The notes under the pieces were generated by a model. That model ran no database searches and was not told the origin of the DNA. It saw only the letters and a program-made list of their open reading frames with translations. From an uncultured Cellulophaga sp. (GTDB taxonomy: Bacteria; Bacteroidota; Bacteroidia; Flavobacteriales; Flavobacteriaceae): DNA of 64,000 nucleotides. This document shows positions 1-9,090 of this stretch, one piece after another (within the stretch, counting starts at the first letter, position 1; each line of letters begins with the position of its first letter). The stretch is taken from NCBI GenBank assembly GCA_947492955.1, contig CANLOV010000009.1, positions 1 through 64,000 on the forward strand, read 5' to 3'. Made by a program: the position numbers and the translations under genes.

Positions 1-510
1 GATTATAGTGTTATCGTATATACTCTTATCTTTATTATGTATAACATCGTACTTAAACCCAATGGTGTAATTGTTTTGAGTGTACCCAATACCTAAATAC
101 AAGGCTGGTACCCAATAATTATCCTCAATTTTTGTTCCGTCAAAATTAAATTCTCTATTAATTCTCAATTGTTCTAGTTCTCCAGAGAGCTGTATATATT
201 TAATAGGGTTATAGAAAGTATTAATACTACCTCCGTAAGCAAATAATTTAGTATTGTTAAATTTAGAATAGTTTATACTTAATCCTAAGCCGGCAGCAAA
301 TTGTTCGTTAAATTGATAAATTCCGTTTGGAGATAATGAGCCATTAAAGCTGTTGTTTCCAAAATTTAACCCAATTCCACCTCCAAAATATACATCATCC
401 CAGAATTTATTTGGCGAAGACTTGTTTTGAGCATTGCTGAAAATGCTAATTAGCGTTAAAAAAAGCGTTAAAAAAATTTTTTTGAAAGCGGAATATACTA
501 TTTGCTTCAT
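1..510 (-). CDS. Outer-membrane beta-barrel protein (3' end outside window)
   Basis: The reading frame is open for 170 codons from ATG at 510 down to the window edge, so the C-terminus is missing. Residues 1-29 form a basic then hydrophobic signal peptide ending in SNAQ. The mature part has short alternating stretches rich in Gly, Asn and aromatic residues (for example DDVYFGGGIGLNFG, then IYQFNEQFAAGLGLSINYS), as expected of amphipathic barrel strands. It is divergent from sucA, with about 100 bp between the starts. The precise family and ligand cannot be named from this fragment. Confidence 0.75.
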   Translation of the reverse strand, partial: MKQIVYSAFKKIFLTLFLTLISIFSNAQNKSSPNKFWDDVYFGGGIGLNFGNNSFNGSLSPNGIYQFNEQFAAGLGLSINYSKFNNTKLFAYGGSINTFYNPIKYIQLSGELEQLRINREFNFDGTKIEDNYWVPALYLGIGYTQNNYTIGFKYDVIHNKDKSIYDNTII

Positions 511-610
511 TTTCGTTAAATTTTATGATAATAAGTAACTAAGATATACTTTAACTGTTAATTGTTGTATTTTTGGTTGAAATTTGCTTTAAAAGATAGA
601 GATAATTTTC

Positions 611-3403
611 ATGGATAAATATTCTTTTTTAAATACTGCGCATACTTCTTTTTTCGCAGAATTATACGATAAGTATTTAACAAATCCGGATAGTGTAGAA
701 GCTAGTTGGCGTTCCTTTTTTCAAGGTTTTGACTTTGGCTTAGAAACAGCATTAGATGAGGCTGGTGTATCTGAACTAAATGGTGTAGCTGGCGTAGAGG
801 CAGTACAAATACCTGATACATTAAAGAAAGAGTTTCAGGTTGTTAAATTAATAGATGGCTATAGAAATAGAGGGCATCTTTTTACGAAAACAAACCCAGT
901 TCGCGAGAGACGTAAATATGCTCCAACCTTAGCGTTGGAAACATTTGGTTTATCGGAAGGGGATTTAAATACTGTATTCACTGCTGGTGAAATACTTGGG
1001 ATAGGTCCAAGTTCTTTAGAGGTTATAATTAATCACCTTAAAAAGATTTACTGTGATGCTATTGGGGTTGAATATATGTATATAAGAACTCCAGATCGTA
1101 TTGAGTGGATTCAGAATTGGTTAAATGTAAATGATAATCATCCTCAGTTTTCAGCAGATAAGAAAAAGCATATTCTTAAAAAGATGGTTGAAGCGGTTTC
1201 TTTCGAATCATTTTTGCATACAAAATATGTTGGTCAAAAAAGATTTTCTTTAGAAGGAAATGAATCTTTAATACCTGCCTTAGATACTGTTGTAGAGAGA
1301 GCTGCTGAAATGGGAGTAGAGCAATTTGTAATGGGAATGGCTCATAGAGGAAGGTTAAATGTGCTTACTAATATTTTTGGTAAATCTGCTAAAGATATTT
1401 TTAGTGAGTTTGATGGTAAAGATTACGAGCAGGTTATTTTTGATGGTGATGTAAAATATCACTTAGGTTGGACATCTGATCGTATGTCTAACGGAAATAA
1501 GATAACAATGAATATTGCTCCAAACCCATCGCATTTAGAAACAGTTGGTGCAGTAGTAGAAGGAATTGCTAGAGCAAAACAAGATGCAGATTACGCAGAT
1601 GATTTTTCTAAAGTATTGCCTATTGTAGTACATGGAGATGCAGCCATTGCGGGTCAAGGATTAATTTATGAGTTAGTTCAGATGGCTAACTTAGACGGTT
1701 ATAAAACTAACGGAACTATACATATAGTTGTGAACAACCAAATAGGGTTTACAACAAATTATTTAGATGCAAGAACATCTACTTATTGTACAGATGTTGG
1801 TAAAGTAACTTTGAGTCCTGTATTACACGTAAATGCAGATGATGCAGAAGCTGTTGTGCATGCATCATTATTTGCGTTGGAATATAGAATGCGTTTTAAC
1901 AGAGATGTATTTATAGATTTATTAGGTTATAGAAAATATGGGCATAACGAAGGTGATGAGCCTCGTTTTACACAGCCAAAACTATATAAAGCTATTGCTA
2001 AACATCAAAATCCAAAAGATATATATACTCAAAAGCTATTGGCAGAAGGAGTTATAAAAGAAGGTGATGTTAAACAATTAGAAGAAGATTACAAAAATTC
2101 TTTAGAGGAGAAACTAGAAGATTCTAGAAAGGAAGATAAAACTGTTATTACTCCTTTTATGTCAGATGAGTGGAAAGGTTTTAAAACTGTTGATGAAACA
2201 GGAATGATGAAAGCTGTAGATACCACTTTTGATAAAAAAGAGTTGACAGATATTGCAAAGGTGATAACAGAATTGCCGTCTGATAAAAAGTTTTTACGTA
2301 AAGTAGCTAAATTAATAGGAGACCGTAAAAAAATGTTCTTTGAAACAGGGAAGTTAGACTGGGCAATGGGAGAATTACTGGCTTACGGTACTTTGTTAAA
2401 AGAAGGTTATAATGTTAGAATTTCTGGACAGGATGTAGAGCGTGGTACTTTTTCTCACCGTCATGCAATAGTAAAAGTAGAAGATAGTGAAGAGGAAGTA
2501 GTACTTCTAAATAAAATTTCAGCGAAAGAGAATCAATTTCAGATATATAATTCTTTATTGTCTGAATATGGTGTTGTTGGTTTTGATTATGGTTATGCTA
2601 TGGCAAGTCCAAATACGCTAACTATATGGGAAGCACAATTTGGAGACTTTAGTAATGGAGCTCAAATAATGATAGATCAGTATATTTCTGCTGCTGAAGA
2701 TAAGTGGAAATTACAGAATGGATTGGTAATGTTGCTTCCTCATGGTTATGAAGGGCAAGGGGCAGAGCATTCATCGGCAAGAATGGAACGTTACTTACAG
2801 TTATGTGCTAACGATAATATGTTTATTGCAGATTGTACAACACCAGCAAATATTTATCATTTATTGCGTAGGCAAATGAAATCTGGGTATAGAAAACCAC
2901 TAATCGTTTTTACGCCAAAGAGTTTACTGCGTCATCCAAAAGCAGTTTCTACAATAGATGAATTAGTTTCTGGAGGTTTCCAAGAGGTTATAGATGATGT
3001 AAGTGTAAAAGAAAGTAAAGTAAAAACTTTAGTTTTTTGTACAGGTAAATTTTATTACGATTTATTAGCTGAAAAAGAAAAATTAGGTAGAGATACCGTT
3101 GCGTTAGTAAGAGTAGAACAATTATTTCCATTACCATCAGATAAAATGAAAGCCATTATAGCTAAGTATAGTAATGTAGATGATATAGTGTGGGCACAAG
3201 AAGAGCCAAGAAATATGGGAGCATGGAGTCATATGATGATGCATTTTAGTGAAGCCCACAAAATGCGTATAGCATCAAGACGTTTTTATGCATCTCCGGC
3301 TGCGGGTAGTGCCGTTCGTTCTAAGCGTAGACATCAAGAAGTAATAGACTATGTTTTTGATAAAACAAAAGATAACATGGTTAGAAAAAATATAAAAAAA
3401 TAA
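611..3403 (+). CDS. sucA: 2-oxoglutarate dehydrogenase E1 component
   Basis: Thiamine-diphosphate-dependent decarboxylase of the 2-oxoglutarate dehydrogenase complex (TCA cycle, cytoplasm). It decarboxylates 2-oxoglutarate and transfers the succinyl group to the lipoyl arm of E2. The 930 residues match the family length. The N-terminal segment (SFLNTAHTSFFAELYDKYL) is the usual E1o peripheral helix. HRGRLNVLTNIFGK lies near residue 248 and GDAAIAGQG followed by NNQIGF near 342-380, the cofactor-binding core. The C-terminal transketolase-like half is complete (DCTTPANIYHLLRRQMK near 741). sucB follows after 23 bp, so the two are probably cotranscribed. The E3 (lpd) gene is not in this window. 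A possible -7 box TATTTTTG sits at 568-575 but lacks a good -33 partner. Confidence 0.97.
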   Translation: MDKYSFLNTAHTSFFAELYDKYLTNPDSVEASWRSFFQGFDFGLETALDEAGVSELNGVAGVEAVQIPDTLKKEFQVVKLIDGYRNRGHLFTKTNPVRERRKYAPTLALETFGLSEGDLNTVFTAGEILGIGPSSLEVIINHLKKIYCDAIGVEYMYIRTPDRIEWIQNWLNVNDNHPQFSADKKKHILKKMVEAVSFESFLHTKYVGQKRFSLEGNESLIPALDTVVERAAEMGVEQFVMGMAHRGRLNVLTNIFGKSAKDIFSEFDGKDYEQVIFDGDVKYHLGWTSDRMSNGNKITMNIAPNPSHLETVGAVVEGIARAKQDADYADDFSKVLPIVVHGDAAIAGQGLIYELVQMANLDGYKTNGTIHIVVNNQIGFTTNYLDARTSTYCTDVGKVTLSPVLHVNADDAEAVVHASLFALEYRMRFNRDVFIDLLGYRKYGHNEGDEPRFTQPKLYKAIAKHQNPKDIYTQKLLAEGVIKEGDVKQLEEDYKNSLEEKLEDSRKEDKTVITPFMSDEWKGFKTVDETGMMKAVDTTFDKKELTDIAKVITELPSDKKFLRKVAKLIGDRKKMFFETGKLDWAMGELLAYGTLLKEGYNVRISGQDVERGTFSHRHAIVKVEDSEEEVVLLNKISAKENQFQIYNSLLSEYGVVGFDYGYAMASPNTLTIWEAQFGDFSNGAQIMIDQYISAAEDKWKLQNGLVMLLPHGYEGQGAEHSSARMERYLQLCANDNMFIADCTTPANIYHLLRRQMKSGYRKPLIVFTPKSLLRHPKAVSTIDELVSGGFQEVIDDVSVKESKVKTLVFCTGKFYYDLLAEKEKLGRDTVALVRVEQLFPLPSDKMKAIIAKYSNVDDIVWAQEEPRNMGAWSHMMMHFSEAHKMRIASRRFYASPAAGSAVRSKRRHQEVIDYVFDKTKDNMVRKNIKK

Positions 3404-3426
3404 CAGATTAGTAAAATTATAAAGCA

Positions 3427-4638
3427 ATGATTTTAGAAATGAAAGTTCCCTCTCCTGGGGAATCTATTACCGAGGTAGAGATTGCAGAGTGGTTAGTGAG
3501 TGATGGTGATTACGTAGAAAAAGACCAAACTATAGCAGAGGTAGATTCTGATAAGGCAACTTTAGAATTGCCAGCGGAACAAGCAGGTATTATCACTTTA
3601 AAGGCAGAAGAAGGTGATGCTGTTGCTGTTGGTGCAGTAGTTTGTTTAATAGATACTGGTGCTGCAAAACCAGAAGGAGCTGTTAAAGCTACAGAAGAAA
3701 AAGTAGTTGTAGAAGAGCAAAAAGCAGCGCCTGTAAAACAAGCGCCAGCTAAAGAAACTTATGCCTCTGGAACAGCTTCTCCTGCTGCTAAGAAAATTTT
3801 AGCAGAAAAAGGAATTGCTGCAAGTGCTATTTCTGGAACAGGAAAAGATGGTAGAGTTACTAAAGAAGATGCAGTAAAAGCTGTGCCTTCTATGGGAACA
3901 CCAACAGGAGGTAATAGGGGAGAATCTCGTTCTAAGCTTTCTATGTTGCGTAGAAAAGTAGCAGAACGTTTGGTATCTGTTAAAAATGAAACGGCAATGC
4001 TTACTACTTTTAATGAGGTAGATATGTCGCCTATTTTCGAATTGCGTAAACAATTTAAAGAAGAGTTTAAGTCTAAGCATAATGTAGGTTTAGGTTTTAT
4101 GTCTTTCTTTACTAAAGCAGTTATTAGAGCTTTAGAAATGTATCCGTCTGTAAATTCTATGATAGATGGTAAAGAAATGATTTCTTTTGATTTCTGTGAT
4201 ATTAGTATTGCAGTATCTGGTCCTAAAGGATTAATGGTGCCAGTTATACGTAATGCTGAGAATTTAACATTTAGAGGAATTGAAGCTGAGATAAAAAGAT
4301 TAGCTATAAGAGCTCGTGAAGGAGAAATTACAGTTGATGAAATGACAGGAGGAACATTTACAATTACAAACGGAGGTGTGTTTGGTTCTATGTTGTCTAC
4401 ACCAATAATAAATCCGCCACAGAGTGCTATTTTAGGGATGCATAATATTGTAGAGCGCCCAATAGCAAAAGACGGAGCTGTTGTTATTGCGCCAATTATG
4501 TATGTAGCTTTATCTTATGATCACAGAATTATAGATGGTAAAGAATCTGTAGGTTTCTTAGTAGCTATTAAGGAGGCCTTGGAAAACCCAGCAGAAATAT
4601 TAATGGATAATGATATTAAGAAAGCATTAGAATTATAA
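3427..4638 (+). CDS. sucB: Dihydrolipoyl succinyltransferase (E2 of 2-oxoglutarate dehydrogenase)
   Basis: Core of the 2-oxoglutarate dehydrogenase complex, moving the succinyl group from lipoamide to CoA. Domain order: lipoyl domain 1-77 with the modified lysine K43 in [14 protein letters not shown]; an Ala/Lys/Glu linker; a peripheral subunit-binding domain around 112-152 ([13 protein letters not shown]...[11 protein letters not shown]); and the acyltransferase domain ending with the catalytic motif DHRIIDG near residue 366. At 403 residues with a single lipoyl domain it fits SucB rather than a pyruvate dehydrogenase E2, and its position directly behind sucA agrees. Transcription probably ends at the hairpin at 4661-4696. 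Confidence 0.97.
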   Translation: MILEMKVPSPGESITEVEIAEWLVSDGDYVEKDQTIAEVDSDKATLELPAEQAGIITLKAEEGDAVAVGAVVCLIDTGAAKPEGAVKATEEKVVVEEQKAAPVKQAPAKETYASGTASPAAKKILAEKGIAASAISGTGKDGRVTKEDAVKAVPSMGTPTGGNRGESRSKLSMLRRKVAERLVSVKNETAMLTTFNEVDMSPIFELRKQFKEEFKSKHNVGLGFMSFFTKAVIRALEMYPSVNSMIDGKEMISFDFCDISIAVSGPKGLMVPVIRNAENLTFRGIEAEIKRLAIRAREGEITVDEMTGGTFTITNGGVFGSMLSTPIINPPQSAILGMHNIVERPIAKDGAVVIAPIMYVALSYDHRIIDGKESVGFLVAIKEALENPAEILMDNDIKKALEL

Positions 4639-4660
4639 TGTTTTAAATATATTAAATAGT

Positions 4661-4696
4661 AAAAAAGTCAGAAGTGTTTTTCTTCTGACTTTTTTA
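4661..4696. terminator. Bidirectional Rho-independent terminator
   Basis: Inverted repeat GTCAGAAG (4667-4674) / CTTCTGAC (4682-4689), extended by an A-run on the left and a T-run on the right, with a 7-nt loop. It lies between the converging sucB and the retropepsin-like gene, whose stop codon overlaps the right arm, so it can serve both strands. Confidence 0.85.
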
Positions 4697-5128
4697 TTTT
4701 AAATAAACGCATTTCTTATTGTAATCTATAATAGCTTTTGCTTTTTTTAGAATATCTGCACCTATAATACCATCTACAGGTTGGGATTCGTGATTTATAA
4801 GTGCACTGTTTACATGAATTAAATCAAATAATACAAATTCTATTTTTTTCTTTTTCCAATTGCCAATTTCAATTTTGTTTTTGGTAGATATAGCTGTTTC
4901 CATATCTATGGCACCAGCGCCAGCCGCTTTTATTTCAGAATCTTCAGTAGTTAAGCCAAAAAAATCAACTTTATCAAAACCTATACAGGTATTAGAGGCA
5001 CCTGTGTCTAAAATAAAACGACCAGTAACTCCATTAATTTTGGCGTTAATCTCAAAATGATTGGTTTTAGTAAGTGTTAAAGGAATTTTAGTATATTTTT
5101 TGCTTTCTAAAAACTTTTTAAGATTCAT
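4694..5128 (-). CDS. Retropepsin-like aspartic protease domain protein
   Basis: A 144-residue single-domain protein of the clan AA (retropepsin-like) aspartic protease superfamily. The key signature is FILDTGASNTCIGF, with catalytic-type D41-T42-G43, followed after about 80 residues by VDGIIGADILKKAKAIIDY, the conserved glycine-rich strand and hydrophobic segment of the fold. Such domains work as homodimers because each subunit supplies one DTG. There is no signal peptide or membrane segment, so a cytoplasmic location is likely. Substrate and role are unknown. It is divergent from tatD with 39 bp between starts. Confidence 0.85.
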   Translation of the reverse strand: MNLKKFLESKKYTKIPLTLTKTNHFEINAKINGVTGRFILDTGASNTCIGFDKVDFFGLTTEDSEIKAAGAGAIDMETAISTKNKIEIGNWKKKKIEFVLFDLIHVNSALINHESQPVDGIIGADILKKAKAIIDYNKKCVYLK

Positions 5129-5167
5129 TCTTTCTTTTTGTGGTAAAGATAGTTCTATTTTTGAAGT

Positions 5168-5935
5168 ATGATTTTAACAGATACACATACACATTTATAT
5201 AGTGAAGCTTTTGATGAAGATAGGTCAGAAGTAATAGGTAAAGCAATAGCAAACGGAGTTACTCGCTTTTTTATCCCGGCAATTGATTCTGCTTATACAA
5301 AAGGAATGTTGGCTTTAGAGAAAGCTTATCCAAAACATATGTTTTTAATGATGGGCTTGCATCCAACACATGTAAAAGAAAATTACAAGGAAGAACTAAA
5401 GCATGTTGAAGAAATGTTAGAGCAACATAAATTTTATGCAATAGGGGAGATAGGTATAGATTTGTATTGGGATAAAACTTTATTACAAGAGCAACAAGAA
5501 GCTTTTCGGTCTCAAATTAAATTAGCAAAAAAGTATAAGTTACCTATTGTTATACATTGTAGAGAAGCTTTTGATGAAGTTTTTGAAATTTTGGAAAGTG
5601 AAAAAGGAACCGATTTATTCGGTATTTTTCATTGTTTTACAGGAACTTTAGAGCAGGCACACAAAGCCATATCCTATAATATGAAATTAGGCATAGGTGG
5701 TGTGGTTACTTTTAAAAATGGGAAAATAGATACTTTTTTAAATGCAATTGATTTAAAGCATATTGTTTTAGAGACAGATGCACCTTATTTGGCGCCTACT
5801 CCTTATCGTGGTAAAAGAAACGAAAGTTCTTATCTTGTTAATGTGTTAGAGAAATTAGCTGTTGTGTATAATAAGGACAAAGAAGAAATTGCAAAGATTA
5901 CTACTGCTAATTCTAAAGAAGTATTTGGGGTGTAA
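5168..5935 (+). CDS. TatD family metal-dependent hydrolase (DNase)
   Basis: A 255-residue TIM-barrel metallohydrolase of the TatD family, associated with 3'-5' exonuclease and DNA-repair activity in characterised relatives. Metal ligands are visible: DTHTH at residues 5-9, GEIGID (Glu), VIHCREAF (His), IFHCFTG (His) and LETDAPYLAP (Asp). The length is normal. Residue 5 onward aligns with the family N-terminus, which supports ATG 5168. A -7-like TATTTTTG lies at 5156-5163, so the mRNA may have almost no leader. ansA follows after 18 bp and is probably cotranscribed. Confidence 0.93.
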   Translation: MILTDTHTHLYSEAFDEDRSEVIGKAIANGVTRFFIPAIDSAYTKGMLALEKAYPKHMFLMMGLHPTHVKENYKEELKHVEEMLEQHKFYAIGEIGIDLYWDKTLLQEQQEAFRSQIKLAKKYKLPIVIHCREAFDEVFEILESEKGTDLFGIFHCFTGTLEQAHKAISYNMKLGIGGVVTFKNGKIDTFLNAIDLKHIVLETDAPYLAPTPYRGKRNESSYLVNVLEKLAVVYNKDKEEIAKITTANSKEVFGV

Positions 5936-5953
5936 TTAAATAAAAGCTTTTGT

Positions 5954-6985
5954 ATGGAAAAAAAAGAAGTAAGCATACTCCTTATATATACAGGTGGAAC
6001 CATTGGTATGGTTAAAGATTATAAAACAGGAGCATTAAAAGCGTTTAATTTTAATAAATTACTAAAGCATATTCCAGAATTACATCAATTAGATTGTAAT
6101 ATAAATGCAGTTTCTTTTGATAAGCCTATAGATTCTTCTAATATGAATACTGAACATTGGAAAATGATAGCCAGTATTATAGAAGACAATTACGAAAATT
6201 ATAATGGTTTTGTTGTTTTGCATGGTAGTGATACAATGAGTTATACATCGTCTGCCTTAAGTTTTATGTTAGAAAATTTAAGTAAACCTGTAATTTTTAC
6301 AGGATCTCAATTACCAATAGGAGATTTAAGAACAGATGCTAAAGAGAATTTAATTACGGCAATAGAAATTGCGGCATTGCAAGAAGATAAAAAGCCAGTA
6401 ATACAAGAGGTGTGTCTGTATTTTGAGTATAAATTATATAGAGCAAATAGAACAACAAAGGTTAATACGGAGCATTTTAAGGCATTTTCCTCATTGAATT
6501 ATCCAGTTTTGGTAGAGTCTGGAGTTTATTTAAAAGTGAATAAAAATGTGTTGTTAAGGAGAGAACGTGTTAAATCTTTGTTGGTGCAAAAAGAAATGGA
6601 TAACAATGTTGTAATCTTAAAATTGTTTCCAGGATTAAATAAATATACACTAGAAAGTATTATAAATACACCTAATTTAAAAGCTCTAATATTAGAAACT
6701 TTTGGAGCAGGAAATGCTCCAACTGAAGATTGGTTGTTCTTAGAGTTAAAAAAAGCAATAAAAAAAGGAATATATATAGTAAATGTAACACAGTGTTCTG
6801 GAGGAGCTGTAATAATGGGGCAATATGAAACAAGCGAGCATTTAGAAAGGTTGCAAGTAATTAATGGTAAGGATATTACAACAGAGTCTGCTGTTGCTAA
6901 ATTAATGTATATGCTAGGGAAGAAAGTACCTAAAGATAGTTTTAAAGCTATGTTTGAGGATTCGTTGCAAGGAGAAATACAGTAA
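5954..6985 (+). CDS. ansA: Type I (cytoplasmic) L-asparaginase
   Basis: Hydrolyses L-asparagine to aspartate and ammonia. The 343 residues carry both catalytic threonine motifs of the bacterial asparaginase family: TGGTIG at 13-18 and LHGSDTMSYT around 90-98. TGSQLPIGDLRTDAKEN follows, with the conserved Lys of the second triad. No signal peptide precedes the first strand, which fits the cytoplasmic low-affinity type I enzyme rather than periplasmic type II. It sits 18 bp behind tatD. tRNA-Ser follows 69 bp downstream with no clear terminator between. Confidence 0.93.
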   Translation: MEKKEVSILLIYTGGTIGMVKDYKTGALKAFNFNKLLKHIPELHQLDCNINAVSFDKPIDSSNMNTEHWKMIASIIEDNYENYNGFVVLHGSDTMSYTSSALSFMLENLSKPVIFTGSQLPIGDLRTDAKENLITAIEIAALQEDKKPVIQEVCLYFEYKLYRANRTTKVNTEHFKAFSSLNYPVLVESGVYLKVNKNVLLRRERVKSLLVQKEMDNNVVILKLFPGLNKYTLESIINTPNLKALILETFGAGNAPTEDWLFLELKKAIKKGIYIVNVTQCSGGAVIMGQYETSEHLERLQVINGKDITTESAVAKLMYMLGKKVPKDSFKAMFEDSLQGEIQ

Positions 6986-7054
6986 AATTAACGCTTCAAA
7001 TTTTTTCAATTCCTTTTTTTTTCGTTATTTGCTCGCCCTAAAACAGTTATTTAG

Positions 7055-7142
7055 AGAGAGGTGGCCGAGTGGTCGAAGGCGCACGCCTGGAAAGTGTGTA
7101 TACACCAAAAGTGTATCGAGGGTTCGAATCCCTTCCTCTCTG
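7055..7142 (+). tRNA. tRNA-Ser (GGA)
   Basis: An 88-nt cloverleaf. Acceptor AGAGAGG pairs with CCTCTCT (7135-7141), discriminator G; the D-arm begins GCCGAG; the anticodon stem CACGC/GTGTG encloses loop CTGGAAA, giving anticodon GGA; a long variable arm follows (typical class II serine tRNA); the T-arm is GAGGG-TTCGAAT-CCCTT. The 3' CCA is not encoded. The first acceptor pair is A-U, which is less common than G-C. Confidence 0.95.
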
Positions 7143-7234
7143 CTGATAAGTTTTAGTTTTTTAATTATATTTTTTTTTTATCTTTAACCAAATTATTTAA
7201 CGTAACACGTAACTAACATTTAAGTTTTAACGAA

Positions 7235-7957
7235 ATGAAAAAACTATCTTCTATCCTAGCGGCAGCTGGATTATTTATTTTAAGTACAAATACAGTTAGC
7301 GCGCAGGCAGCTACTGAGGAAGCAGCAAAAGGATTTACTCAAGTATTAAAAGAACAATTCATACAAGGGGGTGCTAGCTTCATGGGTATTGTACTTTTAT
7401 GTTTAATTTTAGGTTTAGCTGTAGCTATCGAAAGAATTATATACTTAAACTTAGCAACTACAAATACAAGCAAATTAAAGCAAAGTGTAGAAGATGCATT
7501 GGCATCTGGTGGTGTAGAAGCTGCGAAAGAAGTATGTAGAAATACAAAAGGACCTGTTGCGTCTATATTTTATCAAGGATTAGACAGAGCTGGAGAAAGC
7601 GTAGAATCTGCTGAAAAAGCGGTTGTAGCTTACGGAGGAGTTCAAATGGGACAATTAGAGAAAAACGTATCATGGTTATCTTTATTTATTGCTATTGCAC
7701 CAATGCTTGGTTTCATGGGTACGGTAATAGGTATGATTCAGGCCTTCCAAAAGATTGCTGCTGTAGGTAACTTAAGTGCATCTCTTATTGCAGGAGATAT
7801 CCAAGTAGCCTTATTAACAACGGTATTTGGTCTTATTACGGCTATTATTCTTCAGATTTTTTACAACTACATCATTGCTAAAATTGATAGTATTGTAAAT
7901 GATATGGAAGATTCATCAATCTCTTTGATTGATATGTTGGTAGATCACAAAAAATAA
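7235..7957 (+). CDS. exbB: MotA/TolQ/ExbB proton channel family protein
   Basis: Inner-membrane proton-channel subunit that, with ExbD, uses the proton gradient to energise TonB-like or related envelope machinery. At 240 residues it has an N-terminal hydrophobic segment resembling a signal peptide (ending VSAQA near 24), then three membrane helices: around 46-70 (FMGIVLLCLILGLAVAIERI), 145-170 (LSLFIAIAPMLGFMGTVIGM) and 188-215 (LLTTVFGLITAIILQIF). The last two contain the conserved TolQ/ExbB channel motif. It starts a four-gene operon: a small membrane protein and two ExbD genes follow with gaps of 30, 16 and 22 bp. Confidence 0.93.
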   Translation: MKKLSSILAAAGLFILSTNTVSAQAATEEAAKGFTQVLKEQFIQGGASFMGIVLLCLILGLAVAIERIIYLNLATTNTSKLKQSVEDALASGGVEAAKEVCRNTKGPVASIFYQGLDRAGESVESAEKAVVAYGGVQMGQLEKNVSWLSLFIAIAPMLGFMGTVIGMIQAFQKIAAVGNLSASLIAGDIQVALLTTVFGLITAIILQIFYNYIIAKIDSIVNDMEDSSISLIDMLVDHKK

Positions 7958-7987
7958 TAGTCGAACTTAATAAGCATTAGATATATT

Positions 7988-8440
7988 ATGCATAAAATTA
8001 TAAAAATAGTACTTGTAGTACTTAGTTTAGTAGGAGCTGGACTTTGGTTTGGTTTGCCTTCAGCAGAATTGTCTGAAGCAAATCCTGCAGAGGCAGCTAA
8101 GAATGGAGCAATGAACTTTATGTTTATACTTACCTATTTATTTTTAGGTATAGCTGTAATTGTAAGTTTGTTTTTTACACTTAGAAATTTATTTTCTACA
8201 TCAGGAAACATCAAAAAAGCATTATTTTCTATAGGAGGTTTACTTTTGGTAGTAGCTATTTCTTATGGGTTAGCTTCTGGCACAGATGTTGATATAAATG
8301 AGATGGCTAGTAAGGGAATAGAAACATCAGAAAGTACTATCAAAGCTATTGGAATGGGCTTAAATGTATTTCTTATACTTACTGTAGTGGCAATATTATC
8401 TATGGTTTTACCTGGAATTAAGAATTTATTTAGTAAATAA
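7988..8440 (+). CDS. Conserved membrane protein of the exbB-exbD operon
   Basis: A 150-residue protein with four predicted hydrophobic helices: 4-25, 43-66 (FMFILTYLFLGIAVIVSLFF), 77-96 and 120-145. Between helices 3 and 4 lies an acidic, probably periplasmic loop (SGTDVDINEMASKGIETSES). I recognise no enzymatic motif. It lies 30 bp after exbB and 16 bp before exbD, so it is cotranscribed and may be an accessory or assembly subunit of this ExbB/ExbD complex; that role is inference from position only. Confidence 0.8.
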   Translation: MHKIIKIVLVVLSLVGAGLWFGLPSAELSEANPAEAAKNGAMNFMFILTYLFLGIAVIVSLFFTLRNLFSTSGNIKKALFSIGGLLLVVAISYGLASGTDVDINEMASKGIETSESTIKAIGMGLNVFLILTVVAILSMVLPGIKNLFSK

Positions 8441-8456
8441 TAAACAAAAAACAATT

Positions 8457-9068
8457 ATGGCAAGAAGAGGAGGAGCACCAGAAGTAAGCGCCGGATCTAT
8501 GGCAGATATTGCATTTTTATTACTTATCTTTTTCTTGGTAACAACTACTATTGAAACTTCTGCAGGTTTAGATCGTAAGTTGCCACCTATGGAGGAAATA
8601 TTAGACCCTCCTGTTATTAAACAGAAAAATATATTTACTGTGGTAATTAATAGGGAAGGACAATTACTAGTTGAAGATGAATTAATTAATGTTAAGGATT
8701 TAAAAGCTAAAGCAATAGCCTTTTTAGATAATGGAGGAGATGGTACTTGTGCTTATTGTAAAGGAGCAAAAGACGCTGAGTCATCTGATAATCCTGCAAA
8801 AGCTATTATTTCGTTAAAAAACGATAGAGAGACAAAATATGGAACTTACGTTACGATTCAAAATGAGTTAGTAGGAGCTTATAATGAATTGCGAAATAGA
8901 GAAGCAATGCGTTTGTTTAAAACGAAGTTTACGGATTTAGATGCAGAATATACTAACCCTGAGACAAAAGATAAATTGTCAGAAGAAGCTTATGAAAAAT
9001 TAAAGGAAAAAATAAAAAGAATTCAACAACTATTTCCTTTAATATTATCTGAGGCAGAAACGAACTAA
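8457..9068 (+). CDS. exbD: ExbD/TolR family biopolymer transporter, first copy
   Basis: A single-span inner-membrane protein that partners ExbB. The helix begins MADIAFLLLIFFLVTTTI, with the essential proton-carrying Asp at D17, and a periplasmic domain follows. At 203 residues it is longer than the 130-150 usual for ExbD. The extra length includes a segment at about 93-110 with a C98-x2-C101 pair (TCAYC) flanked by Gly, Asp and Lys. The C-terminal half is strongly charged and helical (KEKIKRIQQLF). The Cys pair could form a disulfide or bind metal. It is followed by a second, divergent ExbD. Confidence 0.92.
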   Translation: MARRGGAPEVSAGSMADIAFLLLIFFLVTTTIETSAGLDRKLPPMEEILDPPVIKQKNIFTVVINREGQLLVEDELINVKDLKAKAIAFLDNGGDGTCAYCKGAKDAESSDNPAKAIISLKNDRETKYGTYVTIQNELVGAYNELRNREAMRLFKTKFTDLDAEYTNPETKDKLSEEAYEKLKEKIKRIQQLFPLILSEAETN

Positions 9069-9090
9069 ATTTAATAGTAAATCTAAGATT

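Noticed and set aside
6954-7187. 77-codon plus-strand ORF overlapping the end of ansA
   Set aside because: It runs through tRNA-Ser and encodes no recognisable protein; the tRNA explains the sequence.
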